From assembly GCA_015059095.1 (NCBI GenBank), contig SVBA01000003.1:50738-114737 (forward strand): DNA of 64,000 nucleotides, written 5' to 3'. The notes beneath the pieces were generated by a model. It was not told where the DNA came from and ran no database searches. It was given only the letters and a program-made list of their open reading frames with translations. Shown here piece by piece: positions 9,560 to 18,976 of this stretch; positions within the stretch are counted from its first letter, which is position 1; each line of letters begins with the position of its first letter. This DNA comes from Erysipelotrichaceae bacterium (GTDB lineage: Bacteria; Bacillota_I; Bacilli_A; RFN20; CAG-449). The translations under genes were made by a program, and so were the position numbers.

Positions 9560-10495
9560 ATGCCAATTGTTACAACAAAAGAAATGTTTAAAAAAGCATA
9601 TGAAAAAGGTTACGCTATCGGCGCATTTAATGTTGATAATGTCGACATTATGAAAGCAGTACTAAGAGCTGCTGAAAATAAAAAAGCTCCTGTAATTATC
9701 GCTATTTCAAGCGGAGCTCTAAAATTTATTGGAATTAACTATGTTCGTCAAGTTTTAGAATGTGCTATGAAAGAAATTACAGTTCCAGTAGCTTTACATT
9801 TGGATCACGGTAAAGAAGTTGAATTATGTAAACAATGTATCGACATCGGTTTTACTTCAGTAATGATTGATGCTTCAAGTTATGATTTTGAAGAAAATAT
9901 TAGAATGACTAAAGAAGTAGTTGAATATGCTCACGCTAGAGGTGTAGTAGTTGAAAGTGAATTAGGCGCTATTGCTGGTATTGAAGATGATGTAGTAGTT
10001 GATGATAAATATGGCAACTTCACTCACCCTTCTGATGTAGTTGAATTCGTATCTAGAACTGGTATTGACTCACTTGCAATTGCAATTGGAACTGCTCATG
10101 GAGCATATAAATTTAAACCAGGTCAAAAACCGCAATTAAGATTTGATATTTTAGATGAAATTCAAGAAAAACTTCCAGGATTCCCTCTTGTTCTACATGG
10201 AGCAAGCTCTGTTCCTCAAGAATCATTAAAAATCCTTAATACATATGGAGGCAAAATGCCTGAAGCAATCGGTATTCCAGAAGCTATGTTAAGAGAAGCA
10301 GCATCAAAAGCAGTTTGTAAAATTAATGTAGGTACTGATTTAAGAGTTGCTTATGTTGGTGCATTTAGAAAAGCATTACATGAAAACCCAGAAAAATTTG
10401 ATGCTAGAGTATTCATTACTCCTGCAATGGATGCTATTACAAAACTTGTAGAAGATAAAATTGAAAATGTATTTGGTTCAGCAAACCAAGCTTAA
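9560..10495 (+). CDS. fba: Class II fructose-1,6-bisphosphate aldolase family
   Basis: 'ALHLDHGKEVELCKQCIDIGFTSVMIDAS', 'ESELGAIAGIEDD', 'AIGTAHGAYKF', 'LVLHGASSVP', 'KINVGTDLR'. Confidence 0.92.
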   Translation: MPIVTTKEMFKKAYEKGYAIGAFNVDNVDIMKAVLRAAENKKAPVIIAISSGALKFIGINYVRQVLECAMKEITVPVALHLDHGKEVELCKQCIDIGFTSVMIDASSYDFEENIRMTKEVVEYAHARGVVVESELGAIAGIEDDVVVDDKYGNFTHPSDVVEFVSRTGIDSLAIAIGTAHGAYKFKPGQKPQLRFDILDEIQEKLPGFPLVLHGASSVPQESLKILNTYGGKMPEAIGIPEAMLREAASKAVCKINVGTDLRVAYVGAFRKALHENPEKFDARVFITPAMDAITKLVEDKIENVFGSANQA

Positions 10496-10507
10496 TAAGG
10501 AGATATT

Positions 10508-11455
10508 ATGGCATTAGTTACAACAAAAGAAATGTTTGAAAGAGCTTATAAAGGTAATTACTCTATCGGCGCTTTCAACGTAGATAATTTAGAAACATTC
10601 CAAGCTGTTATTGCAGCAGCTAATGAAACTAAATCTCCAGTAATCATCGCAATTACAGAAAACGTAATTAAATATTTTGGAATTAGTTATTTAAGACACA
10701 TTATTGAAGCAGCAGTAGAAGAAACTGGTGTAGAAGTAGCATTACATCTTGACCATGGTAAATCTATTGAAATATGTAAATATTGTATCGATAATGGTTT
10801 CACTTCTGTAATGATTGATGCAAGTGCAAAGGATTTTGAAGAAAACATCAAAATTACTAAAGAAGTTGTTGAATATGCTCACGCTAAAGGTGTTGTAGTT
10901 GAAAGTGAACTTGGTGCAATCGCAGGAATTGAAGATGATCTTGACGTCAATGACAAATATGGTCAATTCACTCACCCAGATGATGTAGTCGAATTTGTTA
11001 CTAGAACTAATATTGACTCACTTGCAATTGCTATTGGTACAGCTCATGGTGCATATAAATTTAAACCAGGACAAATCCCACATTTAAGATTTGATATTTT
11101 AGATGAAATTGAAGAAAAATTACCTGGATTCCCTCTTGTTTTACACGGTTCTTCATCAGTCCCTCAAGATAGATTAGCTTTAATTAATCAATATGGAGGC
11201 AAAATGAAAGAAGCAATTGGTATTCCTGAAGATTTATTAAATAAAGCATCTAAAAAGTCAGTTTGTAAAATTAATGTTGGATCAGATTTAAGAGTCGCTT
11301 TCACAGGTGAAATTAGAAAATTCTTCTTCACTCAACCTGAAGAATTTGAAATTAGAAAATACACTACTCCTGCTAGAAACGCTGTTAAAGAAATGGTAAA
11401 AGACAAAATGATTAATGTATTCTGCTGTGCAGGACATGGAGTTTATTCTAAATAA
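10508..11455 (+). CDS. fba: Class II fructose-1,6-bisphosphate aldolase family (third tandem copy)
   Basis: Same motifs as 9560-10495; clearly paralogous. Confidence 0.92.
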   Translation: MALVTTKEMFERAYKGNYSIGAFNVDNLETFQAVIAAANETKSPVIIAITENVIKYFGISYLRHIIEAAVEETGVEVALHLDHGKSIEICKYCIDNGFTSVMIDASAKDFEENIKITKEVVEYAHAKGVVVESELGAIAGIEDDLDVNDKYGQFTHPDDVVEFVTRTNIDSLAIAIGTAHGAYKFKPGQIPHLRFDILDEIEEKLPGFPLVLHGSSSVPQDRLALINQYGGKMKEAIGIPEDLLNKASKKSVCKINVGSDLRVAFTGEIRKFFFTQPEEFEIRKYTTPARNAVKEMVKDKMINVFCCAGHGVYSK

Positions 11456-11468
11456 TTTTATGTAATAA

Positions 11469-11498
11469 AATAATCCTCATTTGAGGATTATTTTTTTA
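11469..11498. terminator. Bidirectional terminator between aldolase operon and rpiR-like gene
   Basis: AATAATCCTCA-TT-TGAGGATTATT followed by TTTTT. Confidence 0.8.
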
Positions 11499-12255
11499 AT
11501 GATTTTAAAATATTTTGAACAATTACATCTAAGATAAATGTTTGAGAAACTATAGAAGAAGCTTCTCCTCCACTAAATTCATTTTCTTTAGAAGACGAAA
11601 TAAATAAATAATTAGCATAGCTTGCAAGTTCGGAAGTATTTTGATTAGTAATAACTGCTAATGAGATACCATATTTTTTACATAATTTTGCAATATTTAT
11701 CATTTCTAAAGTTTTACCTGAAGAAGATAATAAAATAACAAAATCATCTTTAGTCAAATTAAGTGCAAGCATATTTCTAATATGAGAATCTGTAGAAATC
11801 CAGATATTAATTCCTTCTTTAACTAATGCATTATAAAAATACATAGTAGGAACATATGAATTCCCAATTCCAAATATACAAATTTTCTTTGCTCTCAAAA
11901 TATGTTCTCCTACTTCTTTTACTTGACTCATATTTAAATTTGAGATAGTAAAATCCAATGCAGAAGTAAAACGATTATACGATTTTTCAACCGTAGAATT
12001 TTTCATATCTTTTCTTCTATAAGCAACTTCTTGGCTCAACGAAATTTTAAAGTCTTGAAATCCTTTGTAGCCTATTTTTTTACAAAATCTTAAAATAGTT
12101 GCTTCAGTTATATCAATTCTAGAAGCAAGTTCCGTGATAGACATATGAATTAATTCACTTGAATCAACATCTTTAATTCTATCGATTAATATTTTTTCTT
12201 TTTTAGTCGCTGAAGAACGAAAACCAGCGATTTTTTCAATAACTTTACCTTCCAT
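11488..12255 (-). CDS. RpiR/MurR family transcriptional regulator (HTH + SIS domain)
   Basis: N-terminal HTH 'ELASRIDITEATILRFCKKIGYKGFQDFK', SIS domain 'KICIFGIGNSYVPTMYFYN...VILLSSSGKTLEMINIAK'. Confidence 0.92.
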   Translation of the reverse strand: MEGKVIEKIAGFRSSATKKEKILIDRIKDVDSSELIHMSITELASRIDITEATILRFCKKIGYKGFQDFKISLSQEVAYRRKDMKNSTVEKSYNRFTSALDFTISNLNMSQVKEVGEHILRAKKICIFGIGNSYVPTMYFYNALVKEGINIWISTDSHIRNMLALNLTKDDFVILLSSSGKTLEMINIAKLCKKYGISLAVITNQNTSELASYANYLFISSSKENEFSGGEASSIVSQTFILDVIVQNILKSLKK

Positions 12256-12288
12256 AAAATCACACTCTTCTTTGAATTAATTTTACTA

Positions 12289-12323
12289 TATGAAAAATAA
12301 AATTGCAAAATATTTTCATTTTA
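12289..12323. promoter_or_regulatory. Candidate RpiR operator upstream of rpiR-like gene
   Basis: TGAAAAATAAAATTGCAAAATATTTTCA near-palindrome; 12302-12323 ATTGCAAAATATTTTCATTTTA aligns without gaps to the 22-nt repeat at 8456/8519. Confidence 0.45.
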
Positions 12324-12995
12324 CAGAATTGTTAATAATTCATCAAAATTATTAATAATATAGTCTGGTTTAACATCATTAATTACAATGTTTTCTTTTC
12401 TATCAATTAAAATAGTAGTCATGCCTAATGTCTTAGGACCTTTGATATCATCTAAAAGAGTATCACCAATGAAAATAGAATTCTCAGGAGCACATTTTTC
12501 TTTTTCTAAAATATATCTATAAAAATCTAAATCAGGTTTATACTTTTTCATCATTTCTGAAGTATATACTTCATCTACTATTAAATTATTATCTTCTAGA
12601 TTCTTAATTAGAGGATAAGTATCAGCAGTTGAACCAATAACTACTCGATATTTCTTTTTTAATTCATCTATCACTTCTTTAACATCATCAAATAATCTTC
12701 TATTAAATTGAGATTCTAACATTAATTTAACATCTTCTTTATAAGGTCTATTAATATTGTATCTTTCATACATAATTTTTAAATCAAGACTAAAAATTTC
12801 CCACTCAGTTAAAAAGATAGAAGTTTTTATACAATTAAGTATTTGTTCTTTATGTAATTTTTTCCATTCAGCATAAAAACTTACTGGATCAATATCTTTA
12901 TCTTGAAGTGCTAAAATTTTTTTAGTTGAATCTAAAGAACCTGTTCCAGTAGAAATTAAAGTACCATATGCATCAAAAATAATTAATTTTTTCAT
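12321..12995 (-). CDS. HAD family hydrolase
   Basis: Motif I 'LIIFDAYGTLIST', motif IV 'SIFIGDTLLDDIKGPKTLGM'. Confidence 0.88.
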   Translation of the reverse strand: MKKLIIFDAYGTLISTGTGSLDSTKKILALQDKDIDPVSFYAEWKKLHKEQILNCIKTSIFLTEWEIFSLDLKIMYERYNINRPYKEDVKLMLESQFNRRLFDDVKEVIDELKKKYRVVIGSTADTYPLIKNLEDNNLIVDEVYTSEMMKKYKPDLDFYRYILEKEKCAPENSIFIGDTLLDDIKGPKTLGMTTILIDRKENIVINDVKPDYIINNFDELLTIL

Positions 12996-13906
12996 TTTGA
13001 TTTCGTAATTACTATCTTTCCCTTTCCTTTAATTTCTATTTCATTACAATAAGAAGTTAAAATAAAACTCTCACCAAAATTAATAGTTCTATCATTTACT
13101 CTTATAGTTCCTTCAATAACAGTTACAATTAAATAATTACTATCTTTCTTAAGAACATAAGAATCATTAATATCCTCATAAATCACATTAAAATATTTAT
13201 TGTCCCAAACTAAATTACTAGAAGACTCAAATACATTTAAAATATTATTATCGTACTCATCATAATTAGTAACATCTAACGCTTTATTTAAATGTAATTC
13301 TCTTATATTACCATTTTTATCTTTTCGATTATAATCATAAAATCTATATGTAACATCCGATGATTGTTGAACTTCTAGTAAAACAATATTTTTTCCAATC
13401 GCATGAATCGTGCCAGGTAAAATAGGATAAAACTCACCACGTTTTACAATTCTTCTATTAAGTAAATGTTCATAATCATTATTTTTAATATAGTTAGCTA
13501 GTTCATCTTTATTTTTAGCATTGTGTCCAACTACAATACTAGATTCATTACTATCTAAAATTAACCACCCTTCAGTTTTACCTAGTTTATTTTCTACTGA
13601 TCTAGCATATTTATCATCTGGGTGCACTTGAACTGATAAATCATCCTTAGTTGCAATTAATTTAATTAATATTGGAAATTGAGTATCTTTAGTATTAAAT
13701 AAATCTTTATGCTCATTAAAAAGATCGTATAAAGTCATTCCTTTATACTTTCCATTTAAAATAATAGATGAACACTCTTTTAAGCCAGAGACACTCCACA
13801 TTTCACCAATTGAATCATTATCTGTCAAATGTAAATTATCTTTAAAATAAGATCCACCCCATATTCTTTCTACTAAAGGTGCTGATAAAAATAAAACTTT
13901 TTCCAT
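12992..13906 (-). CDS. manA: Mannose-6-phosphate isomerase, class I
   Basis: 'LIKLIATKDDLSVQVHPDD', 'EGWLILDSNESSIVVGH', 'PGTIHAIGKNIVLLEVQQSSDVTYRFYDY'. Confidence 0.92.
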   Translation of the reverse strand: MEKVLFLSAPLVERIWGGSYFKDNLHLTDNDSIGEMWSVSGLKECSSIILNGKYKGMTLYDLFNEHKDLFNTKDTQFPILIKLIATKDDLSVQVHPDDKYARSVENKLGKTEGWLILDSNESSIVVGHNAKNKDELANYIKNNDYEHLLNRRIVKRGEFYPILPGTIHAIGKNIVLLEVQQSSDVTYRFYDYNRKDKNGNIRELHLNKALDVTNYDEYDNNILNVFESSSNLVWDNKYFNVIYEDINDSYVLKKDSNYLIVTVIEGTIRVNDRTINFGESFILTSYCNEIEIKGKGKIVITKSK

Positions 13907-14061
13907 AATAGATTTCCTTATATTTCCATTTTAATATATTATTGAAAATATTTAAAGTAATTTCATTAAAACAGTGGAGTTTTTAGCGTAAATCTAGCAT
14001 TTATTTCCTTTTTATACATCAAAAAAAAGGAACTAGTTTCCTAATTCCTTAATTAATCTAT

Positions 14062-15363
14062 TTATTCAACAATTTCATAAATAATAGGAAGAGTTTTTAA
14101 TTCTTCATTTGTAATTTTAAATGATTCAACAACTTCTAATAGAATAGATTCAACATGTTCTTTATTTGAATATACTTTACAAAGAGTATCTCCTTTATTA
14201 ACCTTTGATCCAACCTTTTTTTCTAAAACTATACCTGTTGCAAAATCTATGATATCTTCTTTTGTCGCTCTACCTGCTCCTAGTTTCATCGCAGCCTCAC
14301 CAATTTCTAAGGCATTAATTTCTTTTATGTATCCATCTTTATTTGATTTTACATCAATAATATATTTTGCTTTTTCAAATTTAGAAGGGTCTTTAATATA
14401 AGAAGCATCTCCACCTTGAGCTTCAACCATTTCACATAATTTATTAAGTGCAGATTTATTATTAATATTTTCTTCAAGTAATTCTTTTCCTTCTTCAATA
14501 GTTTTAACTCTACCTGCTTGAACTAGCATAATAGCACCTGCACTCACACATAATTCAACTAAATCACTTGGTCCATGTCCATTAAGAGTGTTGATTGCTT
14601 CTATTACTTCTAACGAGTTACCAATTGCAAGCCCTAAAGGTTGATTCATATCAGTTAATATTGCTCTAGTATCTCTATTTAATTCATCACCAATATCTAC
14701 CATAGTTCTCGCTAGTTCTCTAGCAGAATCTAAATCTTTCATAAATGCTCCAGAACCAAATTTAACATCTAATAAGATAGTATCAGATCCAGATGCTAAC
14801 TTTTTAGACATTATTGAAGAAGCAATTAATGGAATAGAATTAACCGTTCCAGTAACATCTCTTAAAGCATATAATTTTTTATCACATGGTACTAAACTTC
14901 CAGTTTGACCAACAATAGCGATACCAATATCATTAACTTGTTTAAAGAATCTATCTTTTTCAATATCAATAGTAACTCCTGGAATTGATTCTAATTTATC
15001 TAATGTTCCTCCAGTATGTCCTAAACCTCTACCAGACATCTTAGCAAGTTTAACTCCACAAGAAGCGACTAATGGACCTAATACTAAACTTGTCTTATCA
15101 CCTACTCCACCTGTAGAATGTTTATCAACCTTTTTTCCTTCAATAGAAGATAAATCAATTGTATCTCCACTATGAAGCATTTCATCAGTCAAAATACCTA
15201 TCTCTTTTTTGTTCATTCCATTAAAACAAATAGCCATAGCTAATGCAGAAGCTTGATAATCAGGAATACTACCATTAGTAAAACCTTTAACAAAGAAAGA
15301 TATTTCTTCTCTTGTTAATTCTTTATTTTCTTTCTTCTTTATAATTATATCTACCATTCTCAT
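14062..15363 (-). CDS. pdp: Pyrimidine-nucleoside / thymidine phosphorylase
   Basis: 'KVDKHSTGGVGDKTSLVLGPLVASCGVKLAKMSGRGLGHTGGTLDKLESIPG' signature; 433 aa. Confidence 0.95.
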   Translation of the reverse strand: MRMVDIIIKKKENKELTREEISFFVKGFTNGSIPDYQASALAMAICFNGMNKKEIGILTDEMLHSGDTIDLSSIEGKKVDKHSTGGVGDKTSLVLGPLVASCGVKLAKMSGRGLGHTGGTLDKLESIPGVTIDIEKDRFFKQVNDIGIAIVGQTGSLVPCDKKLYALRDVTGTVNSIPLIASSIMSKKLASGSDTILLDVKFGSGAFMKDLDSARELARTMVDIGDELNRDTRAILTDMNQPLGLAIGNSLEVIEAINTLNGHGPSDLVELCVSAGAIMLVQAGRVKTIEEGKELLEENINNKSALNKLCEMVEAQGGDASYIKDPSKFEKAKYIIDVKSNKDGYIKEINALEIGEAAMKLGAGRATKEDIIDFATGIVLEKKVGSKVNKGDTLCKVYSNKEHVESILLEVVESFKITNEELKTLPIIYEIVE

Positions 15364-15400
15364 AGAGAAACCTCCTATATATTGGTTATTATATAATAAC

Positions 15401-16561
15401 CTATTTTTCTAAAAAGTCAATAAGTGCTTTTTTGTGATCACCATATATTATCACATGATGATTTCCTTTTGGATTAGTTAAAAATGATTCTAAATTATCC
15501 ATTTTAATTTTTATTTGAGTTCTACATAAATTATCTTCTTGTAAATTTTCTACTATTTCTCCAGTTTCAACAAAATATGATTTTAAATCTGAACCCAATT
15601 TAAATATAGTAACTTTTGTTAAATCAAGATCTCCTCTTAAAGCAACTCCAATTCCAGATTCAAAATGAGTCATAAATCTAGGAGAAGAAATCATATTTAA
15701 CGGAATTGTACAATGTGCAAACACAATTTCATTTTTTTCTAAATCTATTCTTGATGGATTAGCTTGGAATCCCGGATTACCCATTACCATATTACAAATA
15801 TGCATTGATAACATAGTTGGAATATCTCCTTCACATGTTGCAGTTATACCTTCTTTATTTAATAATGCCAAACCTAAACATCCAGTAGTCTTAATCTTAT
15901 TTAATAAAGAGAAACATCTTAATGTTAATCCATTTAATGAATAATCCTCTTTAATTTTAACTAATGCTTTATGTAAATCTAAAGCTTTATCAACCTCTAC
16001 TTTTGAAAAAGATGAATCAAATTCAATTTTATCTCCTTCAACATTTTTATAATTATCAATTAACTCATTTAATGAAATATTAACTAATTCAATACCTAGT
16101 TTCTCTTTTACATAATTATAATCTACATTACTTGAAATTAACCAATCACTTGGTCTACCTATAACTCCTAATCGATGATATACTTTCTTTTTAGAATCTA
16201 AATGATGTTTAATTCTTTTAACAATATAAGAAGTAGATCCATGTAAAATTTCCCCTTCAAGACGATTATTATGTAAAAAAGAAAGAATTTCCATAGAAGC
16301 CGCTAAAGAATTATTAGATCCATATGTTAATAATAAATATGGTTTTGGTAATTCCTTATAAATCTTTTTAAATTGATTTTCACTACCACCTGATTGAATT
16401 AATACTAGTACTAAATCAAAATCTTTTATTTGTTCTTTATTAATAAAACTAAAAGATTTCCCCAACTCTTCTTCAATAGAAGAAATAAAAACTTTTGTAT
16501 TAACATCAATAATATTTTGATCATGTAATGAAGAAACAATTTTATATATTCCTATTTTCAT
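15401..16561 (-). CDS. L-fucose/L-arabinose isomerase-like protein
   Basis: 386 aa; overall layout and 'GLALLNKEGITATCEGDIPTMLSMHICNMVMGNPGFQANPSRIDLEKNEIVFAHCTIPLNM' resemble FucI/AraA-like C-terminal regions. Confidence 0.6.
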   Translation of the reverse strand: MKIGIYKIVSSLHDQNIIDVNTKVFISSIEEELGKSFSFINKEQIKDFDLVLVLIQSGGSENQFKKIYKELPKPYLLLTYGSNNSLAASMEILSFLHNNRLEGEILHGSTSYIVKRIKHHLDSKKKVYHRLGVIGRPSDWLISSNVDYNYVKEKLGIELVNISLNELIDNYKNVEGDKIEFDSSFSKVEVDKALDLHKALVKIKEDYSLNGLTLRCFSLLNKIKTTGCLGLALLNKEGITATCEGDIPTMLSMHICNMVMGNPGFQANPSRIDLEKNEIVFAHCTIPLNMISSPRFMTHFESGIGVALRGDLDLTKVTIFKLGSDLKSYFVETGEIVENLQEDNLCRTQIKIKMDNLESFLTNPKGNHHVIIYGDHKKALIDFLEK

Positions 16562-16657
16562 AATAAATCCCTATTAATCAACAAAACTAAATTTAAGTTA
16601 ATTACTTTCTATAGTTTAATTATAACAGTTTTGTTATAATTTAAAAAGGTGGTAATC

Positions 16658-17941
16658 ATGGATTTTAGAACTCATTTAAAAAAATATTTACTAGACGATC
16701 AAATTGAAGCATTAATAAAATCATTAGAAAATAAAGAAGTAAAACATGCTTTAGTTTTAAATGATGAAAAAATATCAGTTGATTCTTTTAAAAAAGAATT
16801 TCCTAATATCATCCCTCATCCAATAGTCCCTAATGTCTTTATTTATGATTCTAATGATTATTCATTTGGTAAACACATTTATCATGAAATGGGGTATTAC
16901 TATATTTTTGAGCCATGTTCAAGTATTGTTTCTCATCTATTAAATCCTAATGAAAATGATATTGTTTTAGATATTGCTGCTGCTCCTGGAGGTAAATCAA
17001 TCCACACTTCTTTATTAATGAAAAACCAAGGGATTTTAGTATCAAACGAAATACAACAAGCTCGTGCATTTGTTCTTTCTAGTAATGTAGAAAGAATGGG
17101 TAGGAAGAATATTATTGTTACAAATAATAATATTGATGATTTAGTTAGTAAGTATCAAAACTACTTCAGTAAAATAATTTTAGATGCCCCATGTTCAGGA
17201 AGCGGAATGTTTAGAAAAATGGATGCAATGAAAGAAGATTGGACTTATCAAAAAGTTCTATCCTTATCATCATTACAAAAAGAATTAATCACTAAAGCTT
17301 ACTCTATGCTTCAAGAAGGAGGAAAACTTGTTTATTCAACTTGTTCCTTTTCATATGAAGAAGACGAAGAAGTAATTATTCATTTACTAAATAATACCGA
17401 TGCTCAACTTCTCCCTATTGAAAACCAAAATGGATTCTATTATTCAAAAGAAAAAATTGGAATTCACCTACTCCCTCATCTTTTTGGAGGTGAAGGACAT
17501 TATATTTGTTTAATTGAAAAACCAATTAAAAACCTAGCAATACCTAGTTATAAATCACTTAAAGATAAATTTAATGACATTAGAAAAATCACTCATTTAG
17601 ATGAAGGATATATCTATAAATTTGATGATACATATTACTATTTAAACAAATATATCGATACAAAAGGACTTCATATTATTCGTGGTGGTTTAAAACTAGG
17701 TGTTCAAGAAAAATATGGTTTTGTCTTTGATCACGCTTTATCACACTACTCTAAAAATATTAACTCATTAGAATTAACTCTAGAAGAAGCTAAATCTTAT
17801 ATAGAAGGAAATCAAATTACTAAAAATTGTAAAGACGGATATGTATTATTAACATATCAAAGTAATGGGATTGGATTTGGTAAAGCAAGCAAAAATAAAA
17901 TTAACAATAAATATCCAAAAGGACTAAGAATTAAACTATAA
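16658..17941 (+). CDS. rsmF: 16S rRNA m5C methyltransferase, RsmF-like (NOL1/NOP2/Sun family)
   Basis: 'LDIAAAPGGKSIHTSLLM', 'LDAPCSGSGMFRKMDAM', 'LVYSTCSFSYEEDE' catalytic motifs. Confidence 0.88.
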   Translation: MDFRTHLKKYLLDDQIEALIKSLENKEVKHALVLNDEKISVDSFKKEFPNIIPHPIVPNVFIYDSNDYSFGKHIYHEMGYYYIFEPCSSIVSHLLNPNENDIVLDIAAAPGGKSIHTSLLMKNQGILVSNEIQQARAFVLSSNVERMGRKNIIVTNNNIDDLVSKYQNYFSKIILDAPCSGSGMFRKMDAMKEDWTYQKVLSLSSLQKELITKAYSMLQEGGKLVYSTCSFSYEEDEEVIIHLLNNTDAQLLPIENQNGFYYSKEKIGIHLLPHLFGGEGHYICLIEKPIKNLAIPSYKSLKDKFNDIRKITHLDEGYIYKFDDTYYYLNKYIDTKGLHIIRGGLKLGVQEKYGFVFDHALSHYSKNINSLELTLEEAKSYIEGNQITKNCKDGYVLLTYQSNGIGFGKASKNKINNKYPKGLRIKL

Positions 17942-18015
17942 TACTTTTAAAAGTAAATTATTTTTGTTAAAATAATAAAGCAAGTCGTTTTTTTATCAAA
18001 ACTATCAAAAATTGT

Positions 18016-18070
18016 TTGCAATATAGTTAATAGTTTGATAATATACTAGAGGTAAGCGAATCGCTTCTCT
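18016..18070 (+). promoter_or_regulatory. Promoter and 5' leader hairpin of rpmB
   Basis: TTGCAA-17 bp-TAATAT (18016-18044), then AGAGgtAAGCG-AAT-CGCTTCTCT hairpin (18048-18070), then AAGGAGG. Confidence 0.55.
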
Positions 18071-18091
18071 TGATTAAGGAGGTTGAAAACT

Positions 18092-18289
18092 ATGTCAGCA
18101 AGAGTATGTCCAGTCACAGGTAAAGCACCACTAAGTGGTAACAAACGTTCCCACTCCTTAAGAGCTACACGTAGAACATGGAATGTAAATTTACAAAAAG
18201 TTAAAGTTAATCTTGATGGTAAAGTAGTTACTTTAAGATTATCTGCACGTGCTATTAAGACTTTACGTAAGACAGCAAAATCAGCTTAA
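18092..18289 (+). CDS. rpmB: 50S ribosomal protein L28
   Basis: 'MSARVCPVTGKAPLSGNKRSHSLRATRRTWNVNLQKV' typical L28; ATG after AAGGAGG (ORF track starts at the upstream TTG). Confidence 0.95.
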   Translation: MSARVCPVTGKAPLSGNKRSHSLRATRRTWNVNLQKVKVNLDGKVVTLRLSARAIKTLRKTAKSA

Positions 18290-18311
18290 TTTAAGCTAAA
18301 CTAAAAAAAAT

Positions 18312-18339
18312 AAAACTCGGTAAACCCGAGTTTTTTTGT
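18312..18339 (+). terminator. Intrinsic terminator of rpmB
   Basis: AAACTCGG-TAAAC-CCGAGTTT followed by TTTT. Confidence 0.85.
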
Positions 18340-18975
18340 TTATAAATATATAGTTGTATATAATATTAATAAGATAATAACTAAAACAATATTAATCCAT
18401 TCATTAAAAACTAATAAGTTAAACTTTTTTCTAGAAGTAATGTAATTCTCTTCACTACTTTCTACTTCTAATTTAAATCCTTCTTTTAAAAGAGGTAAAA
18501 ATATTACTATTAATAATAAACTTCCTACTACAAAACTAATAATGGTAACATACAAAGGTTTTTCATTCACTATCGATATATATCCTAACATCAAATAGCC
18601 AATACTAGTTAAAACAAAAATAGAAGAGCTAACAAAGATATGACCTTTATATAATCTACCATTTATTATAAATAAACCAAAAAGCAATAATGCATCTAAT
18701 AATAATACTCCACCTAAAAATCTAGTATTTAATGCTGAATCAAAATGAAAAATAAATAGATAAAGAATATCTATACAGGTTAATACAATAAATAATCCAA
18801 GTAGTATTCTAAATAATAAAGTAAAACCATTATTCTTTTTACTTTCCATTTCAAAAGGAAAAGTATTTAGATAATTAAATACTTTTTTATTTTCAATTTT
18901 ATACATATAGTTTCCTATAATCATTGAAATAAGAAAACTTGTAATAACTAATATTAAAATAACTAATTCTGTCAT
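18340..18975 (-). CDS. Hypothetical multi-pass membrane protein
   Basis: 211 aa with several hydrophobic segments; no recognised family. Confidence 0.65.
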   Translation of the reverse strand: MTELVILILVITSFLISMIIGNYMYKIENKKVFNYLNTFPFEMESKKNNGFTLLFRILLGLFIVLTCIDILYLFIFHFDSALNTRFLGGVLLLDALLLFGLFIINGRLYKGHIFVSSSIFVLTSIGYLMLGYISIVNEKPLYVTIISFVVGSLLLIVIFLPLLKEGFKLEVESSEENYITSRKKFNLLVFNEWINIVLVIILLILYTTIYL

Positions 18976-18976
18976 A

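Noticed and set aside
10742-10975. 77 aa minus-strand ORF
   Set aside because: Antisense to the third aldolase gene.
8645-11455. Assembly duplication of one aldolase gene
   Set aside because: The three copies differ throughout at protein and DNA level and copy 1 has a clean in-frame deletion; they are genuine paralogs.
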